A DNA stretch of 11,255 bases from assembly GCA_017435025.1 (NCBI GenBank), contig JAFSFU010000032.1:1-11255 (forward strand), written 5' to 3'. The notes beneath the pieces were generated by a model. That model searched no databases. It saw nothing but the letters and a program-made list of their open reading frames with translations, and had not been told where the DNA came from. A program made the translations under genes and the position numbers. Origin of the DNA: Lachnospiraceae bacterium. GTDB taxonomy: Bacteria > Bacillota_A > Clostridia > Lachnospirales > Lachnospiraceae. Positions 7,779-11,255 of this stretch are shown one piece after another (positions within the stretch are counted from its first letter, which is position 1; every line of letters starts with the position of its first letter).

Positions 7779-9107
7779 ATGGATTTATTTGATTATATGA
7801 GAGCCAACACCATGGAAAAGGAGTCGCCGCTGGCATCGAGAATGCGCCCGACGACGCTGGATGAAGTGGTTGGTCAGAAGCATATTATTGGAAAAGACAA
7901 ATTACTATATCGCGCGATCAAGGCAGACAAGCTGGGATCTGTGATCTTTTATGGTCCTCCGGGAACCGGTAAGACGACTCTGGCGAAGGTGATTGCCAAT
8001 ACCACCAGTGCCAGATTTGAACAGATCAATGCGACCGTAGCAGGAAAAAAGGATATGGAAGAGATCGTGAAAAATGCAAAGGATTCTCTTGGCATGTTTG
8101 GACAGAAAACGATCTTGTTCGTAGATGAGATCCATCGTTTCAATAAGAGCCAGCAGGACTATCTGCTTCCGTTTGTGGAAGATGGAACGGTGACGCTGAT
8201 CGGTGCGACCACGGAAAATCCGTATTTTGAAGTGAATAACGCGCTTCTTTCCAGATCAAGGATCTTCGAACTGAAACCATTGGAGAAGCAGGACATCAAA
8301 GAACTGGTTCTTCGCGCGGTGTATGATGAGAAAAAGGGAATGGGAGTTTACGGAGGCGAAATTACCGATGAGGCGGCCGAGTTTCTGGCAGATGTGGCAA
8401 ACGGTGATGCCCGTGCAGCGCTCAATGCGGTGGAACTGGGCATTCTGACCACAGAAAAGAGTGAGGATGGCAAGATTCACATTACGCTGGAAGTAGCGGC
8501 GGAATGTATTCAGAAGCGTGCTGTTCGCTATGACCGGGACGGTGATAATCATTACGATACGATTTCTGCATTTATCAAGAGCATGCGCGGTTCTGATCCG
8601 GATGCGGCTCTCTATTATCTTGCAAAGATGCTTTATGCAGGTGAGGATATCAAGTTCATTGCAAGACGGATCATGATCTGTGCATCCGAAGATGTGGGCA
8701 ATGCGGATCCGATGGCTCTTAATGTGGCGGTCAGTGCGGCACAGGCTGTCGAGCGCATCGGCATGCCGGAGAGTCAGATCATTCTGGCGCAGGCGGTGAC
8801 TTATGTGGCGACAGCGCCCAAGAGCAATGCATCATGTGAGGGAATTTTCAAAGCGATGGAAGCAGTAAAAGCGAAGAAAACTCCGCCGGTTCCGGTGCAC
8901 TTGCAGGATAAGCATTACAAAGGGGCCGAAAAACTGGGTCATGGTATCGGATACAAATATGCCCATGATTATCCGAACCATTATGTGAAACAACAGTATC
9001 TGCCGGACGGAATGGAGCATGAGCAGTTCTATTATCCGACAGAATTAGGGTATGAAAGACAGATCCGCGCGCATATGAACTGGATACGAAGTGAGGCGGA
9101 AGAATAA
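7779..9107 (+). CDS. rarA: Replication-associated recombination protein A (AAA+ ATPase, RarA/MgsA)
   Basis: RarA is a conserved clamp-loader-like AAA+ ATPase that acts at stalled replication forks and single-stranded DNA gaps, in the family of E. coli RarA/MgsA and yeast Mgs1/WRNIP1. From the ATG at 7779 it has 442 residues. The N-terminus MDLFDYMRANT and 'SPLASRMRP' (16-24) with 'VGQKHI' (31-36) are standard for the family. Motifs seen are Walker A GPPGTGKTT (59-67), Walker B ILFVDE (112-117) followed by 'IHRFNKSQQD', sensor 1 GATTENP (142-148), the arginine-finger region 'LLSRSRIF' (156-163) and sensor 2 'GDARAALNAVE' (209-219). The C-terminal tetramerisation region includes 'YDTISAFIKSMRGSDPDAAL' and 'ARRIMICASEDVGNADP', both strongly conserved in RarA. 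It is transcribed from its own promoter. No terminator is visible before the rho promoter. Confidence 0.96.
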   Translation: MDLFDYMRANTMEKESPLASRMRPTTLDEVVGQKHIIGKDKLLYRAIKADKLGSVIFYGPPGTGKTTLAKVIANTTSARFEQINATVAGKKDMEEIVKNAKDSLGMFGQKTILFVDEIHRFNKSQQDYLLPFVEDGTVTLIGATTENPYFEVNNALLSRSRIFELKPLEKQDIKELVLRAVYDEKKGMGVYGGEITDEAAEFLADVANGDARAALNAVELGILTTEKSEDGKIHITLEVAAECIQKRAVRYDRDGDNHYDTISAFIKSMRGSDPDAALYYLAKMLYAGEDIKFIARRIMICASEDVGNADPMALNVAVSAAQAVERIGMPESQIILAQAVTYVATAPKSNASCEGIFKAMEAVKAKKTPPVPVHLQDKHYKGAEKLGHGIGYKYAHDYPNHYVKQQYLPDGMEHEQFYYPTELGYERQIRAHMNWIRSEAEE

Positions 9108-9114
9108 AAAAGAC

Positions 9115-9143
9115 TTCACAAGATGGGGAATTGGGGGTATAAT
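9115..9143 (+). promoter_or_regulatory. SigA-type promoter for rho
   Basis: TTCACA (9115-9120, five of six to the -35 consensus), a 17-bp spacer and a perfect TATAAT (9138-9143) begin 8 nt after the rarA stop. The predicted start site near 9150 leaves a leader of about 75 nt before the rho ATG. The spacer is G-rich just upstream of the -10 box. Confidence 0.8.
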
Positions 9144-9149
9144 AAGTTT

Positions 9150-9224
9150 ATCCATTCTAAAGTTCCAATTAACGTCTTTAAAAATCCCAATGATGATGAA
9201 TCAGGTGAATAAAGGAGAGTTTAT
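9150..9224 (+). promoter_or_regulatory. rho leader, C-rich and G-poor in its first half
   Basis: The predicted untranslated leader has 10 C and only 2 G in the 40 nt from 9151 to 9190, then turns purine-rich up to the AAAGGAG ribosome binding site (9211-9217), 7 nt before the ATG. A C-over-G excess with little structure is the character of Rho-loading (rut) sequences, and rho is known to be autoregulated in its leader in E. coli. Autoregulation here is an inference; the stretch is short for a rut site. Confidence 0.35.
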
Positions 9225-10664
9225 ATGCATGATAAATTAGCAACCCTGCCGTTGGCGCAGCTTCGAGAGCTGGCAAAGAGTCAGGGGATTAAAAATGTGA
9301 CCGGTTTAAGAAAATCAGAGCTGATCGATAAATTGTGCGAGGTAGCATCTGCATCTCAACCGGCACCAAAGACGGAAACGGCTGTTCCGGTATCACAGCC
9401 AACGGAGCGTCCTGCAGTAGAGCGTACCTATCAGCCGACAGAGCGCCCAACGGAGCGCAGTTACCAGTCCACAGCCGGCCAGATACAGCAGGCCGACCGC
9501 AGCGATCCGAAGAACGATCTTCAGGATTTGGACAGCGGTATTGAAGCAAACGGTATTCTTGAGGTTATGCCGGATGGATTCGGTTTCATTCGCTGTGAGA
9601 ATTTCCTGCCGGGTGAAAACGATGTTTATGTGGCACCGTCCCAGATTCGCCGTTTTAATATGAAGACCGGCGACATCATCCGCGGCAGCCGTCGTGTAAA
9701 AACAGCTACAGAAAAATTTGCAGCACTGTTGTATGTGACAACGATCAACGGTTATCCGGTCCATGTGGCAGAGCGCAGACCTAACTTTGAAGACCTGACA
9801 CCGATCTTCCCGGATGAGAGACTGAGCCTGGAAGTGAGAGGTGCAAAAAATACAACCGCTATGCGTGTGATGGACCTGCTGGCTCCGATCGGTAAAGGAC
9901 AGCGAGGTATGATCGTGTCTCCTCCTAAGGCAGGTAAAACAACTTTACTCAAGCAGGTGGCGAAGGCGATTACGACAAACTATCCGGACATGCATCTGAT
10001 CATTCTTTTGATCGATGAGCGTCCTGAGGAAGTAACCGATATTAAAGAGTCTGTTGTGGGACCGAACGTAGAAGTGATCTATTCCACGTTTGACGAACTT
10101 CCGGAGAGACACAAACGTGTATCTGAGATGGTAATTGAGCGTGCAAAACGTCTGGTAGAGCATGGACGTGACGTTACGATCCTGTTAGACAGTATCACCC
10201 GTCTGGCACGTGCATACAACCTGGTTGTGCCGCCGAGCGGACGTACTTTGTCCGGTGGTCTTGATCCGGCTGCTCTCCATATGCCGAAGCGTTTCTTCGG
10301 CGCAGCGAGAAATATGCGTGAGGGCGGCAGTCTGACGATTCTTGCAACTGCACTGGTTGATACAGGAAGTCGTATGGACGATGTGATTTACGAGGAATTT
10401 AAGGGAACCGGTAATATGGAACTGGTTCTGGACAGAAAACTTTCCGAGAAGAGAATTTTCCCGGCCATCGATATTTTGAAGTCCGGTACAAGAAGAGACG
10501 ACCTTCTCTTAACAAAAGAAGAAGCGGAAGCAGTCGATTCCGTGAGAAAGGCCACAAACTCCTTAAAGCCGGAGGAATCCGTAGAGAAAGTCCTAGATCT
10601 GTTTGCAAGAACCAAGACCAACCGGGAATTCACCGATATGGCAAAGAAGATGCGATTCTTCTAA
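9225..10664 (+). CDS. rho: Transcription termination factor Rho
   Basis: Rho is the hexameric RNA-dependent ATPase that ends transcription of untranslated RNA. The 479-residue protein is longer than the roughly 420 of E. coli Rho because of a linker. Domains in order: a Rho_N helical domain (about 3-40, '[15 protein letters not shown]', '[10 protein letters not shown]'); a low-complexity linker (about 41-105) rich in Q, P, T, S, E and R with QPTERP repeats; the cold-shock-like primary RNA site (about 108-180) with RNP motifs DGFGFIR (117-123) and [12 protein letters not shown] (133-144); and the ATPase core with GKGQRG (223-228), Walker A PPKAGKTT (233-240), the catalytic-glutamate segment [10 protein letters not shown] (263-272), Walker B TILLD (318-322) and the Q-loop/arginine-finger run '[20 protein letters not shown]' (344-363). 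The '[12 protein letters not shown]' segment (321-332), which in E. coli Rho contributes to bicyclomycin binding, is intact. It has its own promoter and a good ribosome binding site. Confidence 0.97.
   Translation: MHDKLATLPLAQLRELAKSQGIKNVTGLRKSELIDKLCEVASASQPAPKTETAVPVSQPTERPAVERTYQPTERPTERSYQSTAGQIQQADRSDPKNDLQDLDSGIEANGILEVMPDGFGFIRCENFLPGENDVYVAPSQIRRFNMKTGDIIRGSRRVKTATEKFAALLYVTTINGYPVHVAERRPNFEDLTPIFPDERLSLEVRGAKNTTAMRVMDLLAPIGKGQRGMIVSPPKAGKTTLLKQVAKAITTNYPDMHLIILLIDERPEEVTDIKESVVGPNVEVIYSTFDELPERHKRVSEMVIERAKRLVEHGRDVTILLDSITRLARAYNLVVPPSGRTLSGGLDPAALHMPKRFFGAARNMREGGSLTILATALVDTGSRMDDVIYEEFKGTGNMELVLDRKLSEKRIFPAIDILKSGTRRDDLLLTKEEAEAVDSVRKATNSLKPEESVEKVLDLFARTKTNREFTDMAKKMRFF
9396..9464 (+). 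repeat. Imperfect tandem repeat in the Rho linker
   Basis: Two adjacent units encode [12 protein letters not shown] (Rho residues 58-69, 36 nt) and [11 protein letters not shown] (residues 70-80, 33 nt). The DNA copies differ at several third positions (for example cagccaacggagcgt versus cagccgacagagcgc), so the peptide repeat seems older than, or better kept than, the DNA repeat. Confidence 0.75.
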
Positions 10665-10685
10665 AATGGATAGGAGTAATGTGTT

Positions 10686-11255
10686 ATGGAGACAAGTATA
10701 CAAGAGACAACAAAAGCACCATCAAAGTTCTGGGGTGGAGGAAAGCAGGGATACAGCACCGCGTTTCATATGGCATGGCCGGCGGTTATGGAATCTTTCT
10801 TTATCTCCCTTGCCGGAATGGTTGACTCATGGATGGTAAGCTCCCTTGGTCCGGAGGCTGTTGCGGCAGTCGGTCTGACCACGCAGCCGAAATTTATTGG
10901 TCTGTGTATCTTTATTGCGACAAACGTGGCTGTTTCGGCGCTGGTTGCCAGACGACGCGGTGAAAAGGATCGGGTCGGTGCCAACCAGGTGCTGTTAATG
11001 GCTCTGGCATTTGTATTGATCATGGGTACGATCATCAGTGCGATATTTGTGACGTTTGCAAGCCCGATCATCACATTTTGCGGTGCGCAGGCAGATACCC
11101 ACGATGATGCAGTCCTTTATTTGAGAATCATCATGGGCGGTATGATGTTCAATATCATTTCCCTGGCGATCAATGCGGCTCAGCGAGGTGCCGGCAATAC
11201 AAAGATTGCCATGAGAACCAATGTGACGGCAAATGTGATCAATGTTATTTGCAAC
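10686..11255 (+). CDS. MATE-family efflux transporter (N-terminal part)
   Basis: The frame is open from the ATG at 10686 to the last base, giving 190 residues of a multidrug and toxic compound extrusion (MATE) antiporter, a family that expels cationic drugs or metabolites using a sodium or proton gradient. Evidence: 'MAWPAVMES' (29-37) in the first helix, then 'MVDSWMVSSLGPEAVAAVG' (45-63), the classic MATE motif that follows it; a hydrophobic second segment around 64-88 ending in 'ARRRGEKD'; a third segment around 101-122; and 'INAAQRGAGNTKIAM' (162-176), matching the family's 'RG.GdTk.pm' signature. A TAGGAG ribosome binding site (10671-10676) lies 9 nt before the ATG. The gene is 21 nt after rho with no terminator between them, so read-through from the rho promoter is likely. 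The substrate and the C-terminal half cannot be seen. Confidence 0.92.
   Translation, partial: METSIQETTKAPSKFWGGGKQGYSTAFHMAWPAVMESFFISLAGMVDSWMVSSLGPEAVAAVGLTTQPKFIGLCIFIATNVAVSALVARRRGEKDRVGANQVLLMALAFVLIMGTIISAIFVTFASPIITFCGAQADTHDDAVLYLRIIMGGMMFNIISLAINAAQRGAGNTKIAMRTNVTANVINVICN

Noticed and set aside
9107..9180. AAAGAC/GTCTTT inverted repeat flanking the rho promoter as an operator or terminator
   Set aside because: The match is only six or seven A/T-rich pairs separated by roughly 60 nt, which is expected by chance.
9190..9240. Small upstream frame (ATG ATG ATG AAT ...) overlapping the rho start
   Set aside because: It would encode only 16 residues and no Shine-Dalgarno-like sequence precedes it, so a leader peptide is not supported.
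10603..10839. A 78-codon plus-strand frame bridging rho and the MATE gene
   Set aside because: It is out of frame with both genes, and the MATE frame from 10686 has clear family motifs over the same bases.

Overview
The window is a gene-dense, all-plus-strand piece of what looks like a low-to-moderate GC Firmicutes chromosome. The best guess is a Clostridia member of the Lachnospiraceae type. This rests on strong GGAGG-type ribosome binding sites, SigA-like promoters, the style of the Rho and RarA proteins, and the Opp gene order. No database comparison was possible, so the taxon is an inference.

Region 1 (1-4882) is a peptide-type ABC importer in the classic order: the C-terminal part of a family 5 solute-binding protein (its start lies outside the window), permeases OppB and OppC, then ATPases OppD and OppF. 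A stable stem-loop sits between the binding-protein gene and the permease genes. The remaining genes are separated by a few bases to about 20 bases and probably form one transcript. Region 2 (4906-7618) continues the operon directly with tldD and tldE, which encode the two subunits of the TldD/TldE metalloprotease. The zinc motif is intact in TldD and absent in TldE, as expected for the heterodimer. Peptide import followed by an intracellular peptidase suggests uptake and processing of a peptide, but the substrate cannot be read from sequence.

Region 3 (7619-7778) is the one real punctuation point: a long hairpin just after tldE, then an almost perfect SigA promoter (TTGACA, 17 bp, TATACT). 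This promoter drives rarA, a AAA+ ATPase of replication-fork maintenance. Region 4 (9108-9224) carries a second good promoter (TTCACA, 17 bp, TATAAT) and a leader of about 75 nt, C-rich and G-poor in its first half, before rho, the transcription termination factor. Rho here has a Rho_N domain, a low-complexity linker with tandem QPTERP repeats, the RNA-binding cold-shock-like domain and the complete hexameric ATPase core. A MATE-family multidrug/cation antiporter gene starts 21 nt after rho, without a visible terminator between them, and runs off the window end.

I found no RNA genes, insertion sequences, CRISPR arrays, phage genes or toxin-antitoxin modules. Most of the window is conserved core gene content. 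The points worth a second look are the coupling of the peptide importer to TldD/TldE, the Rho linker and the rho leader, and the regulatory structures in the intergenic gaps.
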